From positions 1 to 48,144 of IMG/VR virus record IMGVR_UViG_3300031974_002798: DNA of 48,144 bases, one strand, 5' to 3'. Shown here piece by piece: positions 6,346 to 15,015 of this stretch. This DNA is from a virus. How positions within the stretch are numbered: position 1 is the stretch's first letter; each line of letters starts with the position of its first letter. The position numbers and the translations under genes were made by a program. The notes under the pieces were generated by a model that was not told the origin of the DNA, searched no databases, and saw nothing but the letters and a program-made list of their open reading frames with translations.

Positions 6346-6536
6346 TCCGTTTCGTTTATTTCTTCAATTGCGTAATAAGCCTCTTTGATATCGTTAACAT
6401 AACCAATTGGGTCATTCAACGCAAATACCATTTCAGAAATCCAAGCGTCCGTATTCCACTCATTGTGACTAACAGTGAGTTTTTCACCCACCTTCTTCAT
6501 CATCATTCTGAGTTCGTTCTTTTCTTCGATTGTCAT
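6342..6536 (-). CDS. Hypothetical 64-aa protein
   Basis: 64 residues, helical and acidic (MTIEEKNELRMMMKKVGEKL...). The central part includes WNTDAWISEMVFALNDP. Overlaps the gene at 6139..6345 as ATGA. Not recognised. Confidence 0.75.
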   Translation of the reverse strand: MTIEEKNELRMMMKKVGEKLTVSHNEWNTDAWISEMVFALNDPIGYVNDIKEAYYAIEEINETE

Positions 6537-6551
6537 ACTATCTGTTTTCTA

Positions 6552-6848
6552 TTAAATATGAGATGTCAAACCACGACCACCAGCGGGGTCAATATCACCT
6601 TCAATCCAAGGTGGAAGGTCTGACCATTCTTCTTCGGGAGCATTCTCATCAATGTAGGCCTCAAGCTCTTCCTTTGGTCGAGATTCAATCTCGTCTTCTA
6701 TTCGGTCAAAGAGAGGTTCGAAGTCATCCATAATCTTTCCTACAAGTTCTCCTAAACCGTCCATTAAGAGTTCCTGTTCGAGTTGATTGTGCAAATCTTC
6801 CATTTCCTGGTAGAGCTCTTTGATGGTAAGTTTGGTCAAATCTTTCAT
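6552..6848 (-). CDS. Hypothetical acidic helical protein
   Basis: 98 residues, very acidic, helical over residues 1-70, then a short tail with EEEWSDLPPWIEGDIDPAGG. It could be a small acidic DNA-mimic-like or adaptor protein, but nothing specific supports that. Overlaps the upstream gene by 4 nt. Confidence 0.75.
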   Translation of the reverse strand: MKDLTKLTIKELYQEMEDLHNQLEQELLMDGLGELVGKIMDDFEPLFDRIEDEIESRPKEELEAYIDENAPEEEWSDLPPWIEGDIDPAGGRGLTSHI

Positions 6849-7117
6849 TCTACTTCCAATTTAAATGTTTCGTCAGATGGATAAGGCATTTCCACATCGT
6901 AGTTCCATACATATCCTTCGTTGTGAGCCAGAACTGCGTTTTTAAAGTTATATCCGAATCGGATAGGGACAGCGGGCCCTCTGTAGACTGCCCGTTTTCC
7001 ATCATTGGTCAACTCACCACTACACTTAGTACATTTACACTTAGTGGTGGTGTCTTCCCACAAGCGGACGACATCGGTACACTCTTTACAATAGATCAGT
7101 TTGGGAGTATATTTCAT
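6845..7117 (-). CDS. Zinc-ribbon protein, paralogue 1
   Basis: 90 residues with the start placed at 7117 (MKYTPKLIYCKECTDVV). A longer frame to 7237 would overlap the small membrane gene upstream. C-x2-C near the N-terminus and C-x-C-x2-C at about residues 27-32 form a zinc ribbon. The tail AVYRGPAVPIRFGYNFKNAV resembles the tail of the gene at 7320..7622, so the two are paralogues. Possible nucleic-acid or protein binding; role unknown. Confidence 0.75.
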   Translation of the reverse strand: MKYTPKLIYCKECTDVVRLWEDTTTKCKCTKCSGELTNDGKRAVYRGPAVPIRFGYNFKNAVLAHNEGYVWNYDVEMPYPSDETFKLEVE

Positions 7118-7133
7118 AGGTCTGTTATTTTTT

Positions 7134-7253
7134 TTAGATTCTAAGGTCACCATCCTTATACATTTCGTATCCAATTCGGGCCAATCCCACAATACTAATG
7201 ATAATGGGAGCAAATATGGCCACTCCAGCAATCCCAATAATTATGTCGTTCAT
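7134..7253 (-). CDS. Tiny membrane protein
   Basis: 39 residues. MNDIIIGIAGVAIFAPIIIS plus IVGLARIG forms one transmembrane helix, followed by a short charged tail. Preceded by the leader AATGAGAGATATG shared with the gene at 5770..6051, 19 nt from a predicted promoter. Role unknown. Confidence 0.65.
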   Translation of the reverse strand: MNDIIIGIAGVAIFAPIIISIVGLARIGYEMYKDGDLRI

Positions 7254-7272
7254 ATCTCTCATTCTTACACCA

Positions 7273-7304
7273 CTAATATAGTGAATAGTTTTGAATCCAC
7301 CAAA
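7273..7304 (-). promoter_or_regulatory. Bacteroidetes-type promoter for 7134..7253
   Basis: Minus-strand TTTG (7301..7304), 20-nt spacer, TATATTAG (7273..7280), in the intergenic space after 7320..7622. It is 19 nt from the predicted start codon. Confidence 0.65.
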
Positions 7305-7319
7305 TCCTAAATGTTAAAT

Positions 7320-7622
7320 TTATGTTAAATCTTTCTCCACTCTCTTAATGGAGTCAGCCCACTTAGGAATGGTGAATGCAGTAAACTCTTCTCCCTTACA
7401 ACATACATCTGGATTCGTTTCCATCTTATCCAATAGTCGTTGGAGTTTTATCGTACCCAACAAAGAGTTGTTAGAGAACCCAATCGGAATTGCCTCCCCC
7501 CAAATCTCTGCGTTAAGAGTATCTACATATTGTCCGCCAGACTTTCCACAATCACAACTTTTGGCGTTGTTAAGTGAAAGGGATGTCACAGACCAACATT
7601 CGGAGCAGATGATTAGTTTCAT
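7320..7622 (-). CDS. Zinc-ribbon protein, paralogue 2
   Basis: 100 residues starting MKLIICSECWSVTSL. Cysteines in C-x2-C and C-x-C arrangement (about residues 6, 9, 23, 25) form a zinc-binding knuckle, and GEAIPIGFSN matches the GPAVPIRFGYN of the paralogue at 6845..7117. It has its own promoter 18 nt upstream. Function unknown. Confidence 0.8.
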   Translation of the reverse strand: MKLIICSECWSVTSLSLNNAKSCDCGKSGGQYVDTLNAEIWGEAIPIGFSNNSLLGTIKLQRLLDKMETNPDVCCKGEEFTAFTIPKWADSIKRVEKDLT

Positions 7623-7640
7623 ATCTCTATTTTTACTATG

Positions 7641-7672
7641 TAAATATAATAAATGTATCTGAGATATCCAAA
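7641..7672 (-). promoter_or_regulatory. Bacteroidetes-type promoter for 7320..7622
   Basis: Minus-strand TTTG (7669..7672), 20-nt spacer, TATATTTA (7641..7648). The leader that follows, AAATAGAGATATG, resembles those of 6051 and 7253. Confidence 0.65.
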
Positions 7673-7700
7673 TTTTGAAGTGTTAAATTTTGATTATTTT

Positions 7701-7964
7701 TTAGATACCAAATGCATCGTTGACCTCATCAATCAACTCGTGGTGTCTTCCTCTTCTCAAATCAATGTGTAGGGCATTCTTTAGATTCCAAGTTGCCCAA
7801 ATACCTATCATAATCAACATTGTGAACAAGAACACTGCCATCAATGTTTTAGTAGTGAATGTAACTTTGTCTAAGGCATCATCAACCACATCTTTGTTAA
7901 ATGTACTATCAACCTTAATAGGTTCAAGTTCATTTACTACTGCAGTTCTTTTAACCAATTCCAC
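7701..7964 (-). CDS. Single-pass membrane protein
   Basis: 87 residues; one strong transmembrane helix at about residues 39-61 (TLMAVFLFTMLIMIGIWAT), with a soluble N-terminal region and a basic C-terminal tail. Its start lies 28 nt inside the upstream small gene. Function unknown. Confidence 0.75.
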   Translation of the reverse strand: MELVKRTAVVNELEPIKVDSTFNKDVVDDALDKVTFTTKTLMAVFLFTMLIMIGIWATWNLKNALHIDLRRGRHHELIDEVNDAFGI

Positions 7965-8098
7965 TTTAATCCGTTTATTATTCTGTTGTTAATCGTTGCC
8001 CAATCTCGTATCTCTTCACAATACTCAAAGTCTCTGAGGAGTTGTTCCTTTCTATCCCCAATGATTTCGTATGTCTTTCCTCTGAATGTGTATTTCAT
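7937..8098 (-). CDS. Hypothetical 53-aa protein
   Basis: 53 residues starting MKYTFRGKTYEIIGDRKEQ, a beta hairpin followed by helices (FEYCEEIRDWATINNRI). It overlaps the upstream Smr-type gene as ATGA and the downstream membrane gene by 28 nt. Not recognised. Confidence 0.65.
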   Translation of the reverse strand: MKYTFRGKTYEIIGDRKEQLLRDFEYCEEIRDWATINNRIINGLKWNWLKELQ

Positions 8099-8307
8099 AT
8101 GTCAGAAACTATTATCATCCCACTGTTATGTAATGGAATATACCACCCAAACCCATGTTCTTCTAAGAACTCAATGACTATAGATTTCATAGGTGGGGAG
8201 TTACCTGTTATGATTTGCCATCCATCTCTGTTATATCTAACCAACAGATGTTTCTCCAACATAGGTTCAACCTCTTTATATCTTAACCCATGTAAATCTA
8301 TTATCAT
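8095..8307 (-). CDS. Smr-domain protein
   Basis: 70 residues comprising a stand-alone Smr-like domain: IDLHGLRYKEVEP at the N-terminus (catalytic-type DLHG), then ITGNSPPMKSIV in place of the usual TGxG, and a C-terminal IPLHNSGMIIV strand. Smr domains at the end of MutS2 and in single-domain proteins nick or bind nucleic acid, and those lacking the second glycine motif may bind only. The domain is complete for its family (about 70-80 residues). Role in the phage unknown. Confidence 0.8.
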   Translation of the reverse strand: MIIDLHGLRYKEVEPMLEKHLLVRYNRDGWQIITGNSPPMKSIVIEFLEEHGFGWYIPLHNSGMIIVSDI

Positions 8308-8310
8308 ATC

Positions 8311-8553
8311 TCAATAGTCGTCTGCACATATTATAGGTGTATCCTCACCATAGTATGCTGATTGGATGTTGTATCCATAATGGTATACTGCATCTTCTTC
8401 GGTCATACCATCATTAACCAATATATCCAATATCTTTCTTTGTGAATATATCAGTCTCAATGAGTGTTCATCTACACCAATTATTGCTTCATCAAAACCA
8501 TCTAATTTTAGGAATTGGTCATCAGGATACCATTCCATTATGTGTTGTAACAT
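8311..8553 (-). CDS. Conserved small phage protein
   Basis: 80 residues. The pattern DGFDEAIIGVD, then a RLIYSxxKILDIL helix, DGMTEEDAVxxYGYNIxxAYxGExTPI, is one I recognise as a conserved uncharacterised protein of many phages. It is complete at both ends. No function can be assigned. Confidence 0.85.
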   Translation of the reverse strand: MLQHIMEWYPDDQFLKLDGFDEAIIGVDEHSLRLIYSQRKILDILVNDGMTEEDAVYHYGYNIQSAYYGEDTPIICADDY

Positions 8554-8562
8554 AGTTTGTGT

Positions 8563-8916
8563 TTATAGAGTTGCTATATTTGAACCTCCTCTTCCTCTAC
8601 CTGTTCCTCCACCCCCACCACCAGTGGGTTGTCCACCACCAGATGTGGTATTGGTATTTCCACCAGTAGATGTAGTACTAACATTCGGAGTTGTATCAAC
8701 TATACCCAAAATGTAGTTGTATACTGCCATTGCATCCATACCAGTCGTAGTTTCACTACCACTCTCTGATATACTATTCTTAACATATGTCACCATCTCT
8801 TTTTGAATCACATATGTATCTTCAAACAACTTCTCACCCAAATTACCTTGATTTGCTAACAGATTCTCTGCTTCAACAAATACATTGGTTTGGTATTCTG
8901 ATAATTCTACTTCCAT
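8563..8916 (-). CDS. Phage protein with Gly/Thr-rich tail
   Basis: 117 residues, starting MEVELSEYQTNVFVEAENLL directly behind the upstream stop (TAAG-ATG). A longer frame from 8949 would overlap the upstream gene by 32 nt. Residues 1-75 are helical; residues about 80-112 are Thr, Gly and Asn-rich and end in a poly-Gly stretch (TGGGGGGTGRGRGG), likely disordered and possibly nucleic-acid binding. No family recognised. Confidence 0.75.
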   Translation of the reverse strand: MEVELSEYQTNVFVEAENLLANQGNLGEKLFEDTYVIQKEMVTYVKNSISESGSETTTGMDAMAVYNYILGIVDTTPNVSTTSTGGNTNTTSGGGQPTGGGGGGTGRGRGGSNIATL

Positions 8917-8917
8917 C

Positions 8918-9085
8918 TTATTTCTCATTTTTACCATAGTATCTCTCATTTCTGTTATAGAGTTCTCTCTCTATCTCCAACTGAGAAACATATGGTTTGT
9001 TAGCATCTTGCCACCATCCACTTGGACTGTTGTCGGTTTGTTCGTTAACTTTAGTGTTCTTAACTTCTTTCTTCCATTTGAACAT
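8918..9085 (-). CDS. Hypothetical 55-aa protein
   Basis: 55 residues starting MFKWKKEVKNTKVNEQTDNS; very polar, with SGWWQDANKPYV in the middle. Its ATG follows the stop of the Nudix gene with no gap. Not recognised. Confidence 0.7.
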   Translation of the reverse strand: MFKWKKEVKNTKVNEQTDNSPSGWWQDANKPYVSQLEIERELYNRNERYYGKNEK

Positions 9086-9484
9086 TTAGGGTTTCTCCTT
9101 CTTTAAGAAGACACTATACGAATCGAATAGTATCTTACCTGCTTTTTTAGTTAGTGGTGTTAAATCCATATCAAAGAATTCCTTCTTATTAACGAACTTA
9201 ACTTCTTGATGAGCAAGTAGTTTTGCTTTACCACCTCTAAGTTTAACAGGCATTGGAGTAAACTCTATATTGCCCTCTGATAATGTTCTCAATCTATGGA
9301 ATGGATATACATCAATATCCAACTCTTCCTTAAATTCTCTGATAAGAGCATTATCAATAATTTCACCCTCTTCTATTTTTCCACCTGGAAATTCCCATTT
9401 GCCAGGCTGATGTTCATTATCGTCAAACCTCTTACCAATCAGAACCTTATCATTCCATATCAGTATTCCGCAAACCACTTTCAT
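9086..9484 (-). CDS. Nudix hydrolase (MutT-like)
   Basis: 132 residues with a complete Nudix box at 35-57: G35-K-I-E-E-G-E41, then R49-E50-x2-E53-E54. These are the residues that bind the catalytic metals. The N-terminus VVCGILIWNDKVLIGKR and GKWEFPGGK match the MutT/8-oxo-dGTP diphosphatase type, but pyrophosphatases of other nucleotides or sugar nucleotides share this layout, so the substrate is uncertain. Likely soluble. A TATTTATA motif lies 31 nt upstream. Start chosen from the AATAAAG leader before the ATG. Confidence 0.85.
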   Translation of the reverse strand: MKVVCGILIWNDKVLIGKRFDDNEHQPGKWEFPGGKIEEGEIIDNALIREFKEELDIDVYPFHRLRTLSEGNIEFTPMPVKLRGGKAKLLAHQEVKFVNKKEFFDMDLTPLTKKAGKILFDSYSVFLKKEKP

Positions 9485-9633
9485 CTTTATTAAACTCTTT
9501 GTACAACCTTTCCCATATAAATATGGTAAGTTTTGTTTTAAGGTTTAATGGAAGTGTTATGTTCAGATTCTCAAAAGAAGAACGTGGTTTGTTTGGTTCT
9601 GTATTATCGAATATCGTCTGATGAAATAACAAC
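9485..9633. other. Intergenic gap with TATTTATA motif
   Basis: 149 nt without a convincing minus-strand gene. It holds a CCATATTTATATG-like motif (9514..9525) 31 nt before the Nudix start. A TTG-started minus frame overlaps the Nudix gene and a 32-residue plus-strand frame exists; I trust neither. Confidence 0.5.
9516..9523 (-). promoter_or_regulatory. TATTTATA motif upstream of Nudix gene
   Basis: Minus-strand TATTTATA (TATAAATA on the plus strand) inside CCATATTTATATG. The same octamer occurs intergenically six more times (19202, 22905, 22933, 26630, 27174, 43356). The near-palindrome leaves its orientation uncertain; it could be a late-type promoter. Confidence 0.4.
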
Positions 9634-9891
9634 CTAAGTCATTTTATGATTCAGTTGCTTTTTGAAATCATCAATCACAGACTTCTCACAATGGAAGTGT
9701 ACCAACAAATCAATCATTGATTTTCTGTTCAAAACCAATGGACGAACATTACATGCAGGCATCTCCATATCCTTCTTTGTGGTGTACAACCACTCATCCG
9801 CACCTTCCCTAACTAACATCCAACAACTTTTGTTGTTCTCTTCATCAACATGATAGCTGATTTCTTTACCGAATCTCTCTATTGTTACCAT
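9634..9891 (-). CDS. Hypothetical 85-aa protein
   Basis: 85 residues starting MVTIERFGKEISYHVDEENN, a beta-rich N-terminal part with W residues and a helical C-terminal part (SMIDLLVHFHCEKSVIDDF). Not recognised. It is transcribed from its own promoter embedded in the end of the GroEL gene. Confidence 0.75.
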   Translation of the reverse strand: MVTIERFGKEISYHVDEENNKSCWMLVREGADEWLYTTKKDMEMPACNVRPLVLNRKSMIDLLVHFHCEKSVIDDFKKQLNHKMT

Positions 9892-9911
9892 AATTTTTGG
9901 TTTGTTTGATA

Positions 9912-11535
<1,624 letters not shown>

Positions 11536-12117
11536 TTATTCTTCTTTTTTATTTTTGAGTGTTTCTTTCGTTTTTTCTATTTGCTCAATTCTCCAATGTG
11601 GTTGTCCTCCTCTGATGTTACCCTTCAGATTATGAAAACAATTATAACATAGGAATCTAAGGTTATCCCTTAAATGGTTTTTCCAATCGCCATCGATGTG
11701 GTCTAATATCAGCGGAATCTTATTGTCTGTAATCCTCCGTTCATCGTACCCACAATTATGACAACATGATTTAAAGTTTACTTTATCTGCGTTATTCAGT
11801 AACCTATTCTTTAGATGGTGTACTGAGTACTGAGGATATTTACCCTCCAATATATCTTTGAGTGCATATTTACCTCTGGTTATATTATATGGTTTCTTTA
11901 CACCCTTACCTCTTTTGTTCTTTTGTAACTCCCACAAATCTTTTCCAGTTTCTTCATCGATGTATCTCTTTGAATACTTCTGATATGTAGTCAATGATAC
12001 ATTTAGAAATCTAGCTGCACCACTATTTGATTTGGAGTTCTTCATCGCATAACGGATTTGTGCTTCCGTAAGGTTGAGTGGTGTTCTCCCCTTACCAAGC
12101 ACAAATCCATTAGGCAT
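11536..12117 (-). CDS. HNH endonuclease with N-terminal DNA-binding region
   Basis: I use the ATG at 12117 (MPNGFVLGKGRTPL), preceded by GGGAG; a GTG at 12135 overlapping the upstream TGA is a possible alternative. Residues about 10-60 contain a helix-turn-helix-like segment (AQIRYAMKNSKSNSGAARFL). The C-terminal half has the zinc and HNH pattern C-x2-CGYDER, IPLILDHIDGD, NLRFLCYNC, giving paired cysteines and the catalytic His of an HNH nuclease. It may be a free-standing homing-type endonuclease next to GroEL. Confidence 0.85.
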   Translation of the reverse strand: MPNGFVLGKGRTPLNLTEAQIRYAMKNSKSNSGAARFLNVSLTTYQKYSKRYIDEETGKDLWELQKNKRGKGVKKPYNITRGKYALKDILEGKYPQYSVHHLKNRLLNNADKVNFKSCCHNCGYDERRITDNKIPLILDHIDGDWKNHLRDNLRFLCYNCFHNLKGNIRGGQPHWRIEQIEKTKETLKNKKEE

Positions 12118-12131
12118 TACATCTCCCTTTT

Positions 12132-12356
12132 TCACTCTTTACCTTTGTATTTAGGAAGTGGTTCTAACAACATCTTAATCAATAGAGATATAAAGAATGT
12201 ATCCCAAAATGTTAGATGTGGTGCGTTGAATGCATTACATACTATGTAGTTCCATGTCCACCACAATGGTAGTGTATATATCACTATGACCAATGACAAT
12301 GCGATACATGCAACAATGACTGTACCGACCCAGTTTATAACTCCTTTCATTTCCAT
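12132..12356 (-). CDS. Two-helix membrane protein
   Basis: 74 residues with two hydrophobic helices (about 8-30, VGTVIVACIALSLVIVIYTL, and about 45-66) separated by NAPHLTFWDTF. Small phage membrane proteins of this form are common but uncharacterised. The stop overlaps the GTG alternative start of the nuclease gene. Confidence 0.75.
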   Translation of the reverse strand: MEMKGVINWVGTVIVACIALSLVIVIYTLPLWWTWNYIVCNAFNAPHLTFWDTFFISLLIKMLLEPLPKYKGKE

Positions 12357-12361
12357 ATAAC

Positions 12362-12598
12362 TTATTTTCTTATGTACTTACTACACATACTTTCCAAAAA
12401 TTGGAAGTCTCTGTATGTTAATAAGTATGTTTCTGATTTTAATTTATTACCCAATTTGTACAATCGGTTTCTATCCCTCCATTGAGGTACACCAAATGTA
12501 TCACCACTTTCCCATATCAAAGACCATATATAGTTAATCATATGGACTTGTTGTGTTTGTATCGATTCCAATGTCTGCGTTACTTTGTTTACTTCCAT
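12362..12598 (-). CDS. Hypothetical 78-aa protein
   Basis: 78 residues, helical N-terminus (MEVNKVTQTLESIQTQQVHM) followed by a basic region. Overlaps the upstream membrane-protein gene by 10 nt. Not recognised. Confidence 0.75.
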   Translation of the reverse strand: MEVNKVTQTLESIQTQQVHMINYIWSLIWESGDTFGVPQWRDRNRLYKLGNKLKSETYLLTYRDFQFLESMCSKYIRK

Positions 12599-12933
12599 AG
12601 TATCTGAATAGACACCAGTGATATGGCAAGTAGTAATGACACAAATGTTTTCAATGTGATACCTTCACCCATATACAACCATGTAAGGAATGTAAATGAT
12701 AAGATACCCATACCAAAGGTGATGAATCTTCCTGGCCACAATAACCCATCAAAGTAGGTCACAATGTATTTAGTACCCATAATGAACAGATAAGATACAA
12801 CTGAACCAATACCAATGGATAGTAACAATGGGTTCTTCTTAAACCACTCCCATAAGAACTGCCCATTAGTTTGATACCAAATCAATGTCTGTCCAATGAA
12901 GACCAATACCATTCCCGTAACTAACCCTCTCAC
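12589..12933 (-). CDS. Four-helix integral membrane protein
   Basis: 114 residues with four predicted membrane spans, including a FDGLLWPGRFITFGMG loop and the last span EGITLKTFVSLLLAISLVSI. I recognise the LLWPGRF / GEGITLKTFVSLLLA layout from an uncharacterised membrane protein found in environmental phage genomes. Function unknown. Confidence 0.8.
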   Translation of the reverse strand: MRGLVTGMVLVFIGQTLIWYQTNGQFLWEWFKKNPLLLSIGIGSVVSYLFIMGTKYIVTYFDGLLWPGRFITFGMGILSFTFLTWLYMGEGITLKTFVSLLLAISLVSIQILWK

Positions 12934-13118
12934 TCTACATCCTCATTTTCAGCGTCATCAAAATCACTACCATTATAGTAGGTTGGTGATGGTAGTGCCG
13001 AATAGTGACACCATTCATCGTATCGAAACTCATCATCAGAAAAGTTCTCATCCTGATTATCAAAGGGGTCATTACCCTCATCTTTCTGTTGGTCAATCCA
13101 ACGCTTAATCATACTCAT
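12930..13118 (-). CDS. Hypothetical acidic protein
   Basis: 62 residues, strongly acidic and polar (DEGNDPFDNQDENFSDDEFR), likely disordered. ATGA overlaps with both neighbours. Not recognised. Confidence 0.75.
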   Translation of the reverse strand: MSMIKRWIDQQKDEGNDPFDNQDENFSDDEFRYDEWCHYSALPSPTYYNGSDFDDAENEDVE

Positions 13119-13357
13119 ACCTCTGTTAGTTTATACTTTTTACCATCAATCTCAAATACCTTACCCTCACAACCTTTGGGTCTTTTGTCTATAATTAACC
13201 CACAAGAGTCTTCAAAGTAGATTCTATTTCCATTGGAATCGTATTCATATTTAAACCAAAACCCATAAGAGGTTTCATAGTAGATTTCATTTCCATTCTT
13301 ATCTTTGATTCTAAATGGAAAATCTTTAATATTAAGCTGTTGTGCTATTGTTTTCAT
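13115..13357 (-). CDS. DSNG-repeat protein, paralogue 3
   Basis: 80 residues. The shortest of three paralogues: N-terminal cap MKTIAQQLNIKDFPFRIKDK, two repeat units (YDSNGNRIYFE type), and the C-terminal cap DKRPKGCEGKV...YKLTEV nearly identical to 5141..5509. The number of units appears to be the only large difference, pointing to loss or gain by recombination. Confidence 0.85.
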   Translation of the reverse strand: MKTIAQQLNIKDFPFRIKDKNGNEIYYETSYGFWFKYEYDSNGNRIYFEDSCGLIIDKRPKGCEGKVFEIDGKKYKLTEV

Positions 13358-13358
13358 A

Positions 13359-13637
13359 TTACCAAAATTTATCTACATCACCATTTAAAAATTTCTTCTG
13401 TTTCTGTATAGCCTTCTTCAATTCAGACTTATTTACAGACACCTTCTTTTTACCTAAGTACTTCTCCTTATAGTATTCAATCAAATTATCACCACCCATA
13501 CCCATCACAATGATGTTTGTATCTTCGGGTAGATACTTCTTTGAACGAACACTATTCACCAAATCTATATGTGCATCAAACACATCTATTCTTGGCTTTC
13601 TACACCTCTTTGGTGTATGTACTACTATCGTCTTCAC
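13359..13637 (-). CDS. Hypothetical 92-aa basic protein
   Basis: 92 residues starting MKTIVVHTPKRCRKPRIDVF. The first half includes IIVMGMGGDNLIEYYKEKYL; the second half is lysine-rich. Not recognised. Confidence 0.75.
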   Translation of the reverse strand: MKTIVVHTPKRCRKPRIDVFDAHIDLVNSVRSKKYLPEDTNIIVMGMGGDNLIEYYKEKYLGKKKVSVNKSELKKAIQKQKKFLNGDVDKFW

Positions 13638-13991
13638 TTACAGTCCGTAACCAACAACACCACCATTCTTTTCTACCTCAACGGCGGTGGCTCGTTTCTC
13701 ATCGGGGTTCTTTATACTTTTGTTGTTGATGAGAATCCGTTCGGCTCGGCCGATACCCATCACCAATTGGTGGAATGGAATACCCAGCAAGTCCATCTCT
13801 TGGATAGTGGTATCACGCAGATACTCAGGACGAGCAGTAGTTAGGACAATGTGGTGACCCTCTTTGAATAGTTTTGTGAATGTTTCAACCACACCAGGCA
13901 GAGCTTTTGCGGTGAAAGGGTCAATGTCATCGAAGTTGACTTGATGGACAAGAGTCCCATCAATATCGCTGAAGATTGTTTTTTGTTTCAT
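13638..13991 (-). CDS. HAD-family phosphatase
   Basis: 117 residues. HAD motif I FSDIDGTLV (catalytic nucleophile D9, general acid D11), motif II VLTTARPEYL, and a lysine in KNPDEKRATAV in the region of motif III. The small cap-less form is usual for phage phosphatases with nucleotide or polynucleotide substrates, but the substrate cannot be deduced. Its promoter is 18 nt upstream of the ATG. Confidence 0.85.
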   Translation of the reverse strand: MKQKTIFSDIDGTLVHQVNFDDIDPFTAKALPGVVETFTKLFKEGHHIVLTTARPEYLRDTTIQEMDLLGIPFHQLVMGIGRAERILINNKSIKNPDEKRATAVEVEKNGGVVGYGL

Positions 13992-14009
13992 TACCTCACT
14001 TTTACAGTG

Positions 14010-14041
14010 TAAATATACGAATTAACTTTGAATTAACCAAA
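14010..14041 (-). promoter_or_regulatory. Bacteroidetes-type promoter for 13638..13991
   Basis: Minus-strand TTTG (14038..14041), 20-nt spacer, TATATTTA (14010..14017), 18 nt from the ATG. Confidence 0.7.
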
Positions 14042-14043
14042 TG

Positions 14044-14628
14044 TTAGGTCAAAAGATTTACTGCTTTAGCCACATTTTTTTCAGTAGCTCCGTAACCCAT
14101 TACCCGATTGATAGCTTCATCCAATGAAATCTTACCAAAGACATAATTTTCGGTTGTCGTCATCTCCCTCAACATCCGAACGATATCAGGTACTGAACCG
14201 AACTTTGGTCTGTTCTGTACATGCAGATACTTAGTTGCTGGGTAGATTTTGGTTTGGTTGTCAGTCTGTGGTTTCGGGCCCTCCTTCATATCATATGAGT
14301 CAGTCATACCATTGAACTTTCCAGGCACAAAGATAGACCCAAACAATCGAACATCATCTACTATGGATTGGTCTACCTCATATCCACGCTCATCTGATAG
14401 GTACACATCAACTGAGTTACCATTTGCAAATGAGGATGATGATACACTTACCACCACATTGGGGTAATTCATCTTAACATATTGTTTCATCACATTAGAA
14501 GTGGCTGCGTGACTCATATAAATCTCAGGCCGTTCTAACTTATTCCCACTCCAATCCTTTGTTCTTAGGAACTTCACAGGAAGTTGGAACATCATGTCCA
14601 TCAATTCGAATTTAAACTTCTTTGTCAT
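14044..14628 (-). CDS. LPD29-like domain protein
   Basis: 194 residues. The central part, KQYVKMNYPNVVVSVSSSSF with ANGNSVDVYLS and a DDVRLFGSIFVPGKFNGMTD stretch, has the form of the LPD29 domain (a module of large polyvalent phage and mobile-element proteins). It is probably a stand-alone copy. Biochemical role not known. The start follows AAACCAAAGCT, a relative of the recurring leader. Confidence 0.7.
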   Translation of the reverse strand: MTKKFKFELMDMMFQLPVKFLRTKDWSGNKLERPEIYMSHAATSNVMKQYVKMNYPNVVVSVSSSSFANGNSVDVYLSDERGYEVDQSIVDDVRLFGSIFVPGKFNGMTDSYDMKEGPKPQTDNQTKIYPATKYLHVQNRPKFGSVPDIVRMLREMTTTENYVFGKISLDEAINRVMGYGATEKNVAKAVNLLT

Positions 14629-14648
14629 AGCTTTGGTTTAAGTGTTTA

Positions 14649-14951
14649 TTAATTTTCTACTCTGTCGTGAACAGGAATCGGTGCATCGCCAGGGAATCGT
14701 GAGTCAGATGTGTAGACGAAGTTACCTCCCATCATTGAGTGTTTACCTGATTTTACAAGTGACGCAGGTTTTGCATACCAAGCAGGTTTATCCCACAGTT
14801 CACGTTTAATCAAGACCAACGAATCATCTGGAATAGAATCTATATCATCGGTGTCAAAATAAAGGTTAAAAGAATCACCTACTGAAGTCAAACCGTTGTT
14901 GGTACAATCTCCAAGTGGGTGGCGGAACGGAAAGGTTAGAATTTTGTTCAT
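14649..14951 (-). CDS. Hypothetical 100-aa protein
   Basis: 100 residues starting MNKILTFPFRHPLGDCTNNG. The last part, MMGGNFVYTSDSRFPGDAPIPVHDRVEN, resembles the C-terminus of a family of small uncharacterised phage proteins (F-Y-SDSRFP...PIPVHDR). No function known. It has its own promoter 23 nt upstream. Confidence 0.75.
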   Translation of the reverse strand: MNKILTFPFRHPLGDCTNNGLTSVGDSFNLYFDTDDIDSIPDDSLVLIKRELWDKPAWYAKPASLVKSGKHSMMGGNFVYTSDSRFPGDAPIPVHDRVEN

Positions 14952-14974
14952 TTGTTTATCTTTTAATTACAGTA

Positions 14975-15006
14975 CTAATATAGTGATAATGTCTGAGACT
15001 ACCAAA
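14975..15006 (-). promoter_or_regulatory. Bacteroidetes-type promoter for 14649..14951
   Basis: Minus-strand TTTG (15003..15006), 20-nt spacer, TATATTAG (14975..14982). The spacer is identical to the one at 6071..6102 except for one base, so the two were probably duplicated. Confidence 0.7.
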
Positions 15007-15015
15007 CTTTAAATG

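Noticed and set aside
9524-9622. 32-codon plus-strand frame beginning in CATATAAATATGG
   Set aside because: It would be the only plus-strand gene in the window; the ATG is part of a recurring near-palindromic motif and no homologue is recognised.
9450-9632. 60-codon minus-strand frame between 9634..9891 and the Nudix gene
   Set aside because: Needs a TTG start, overlaps the Nudix start by 35 nt, and the TATTTATA motif lies within it.
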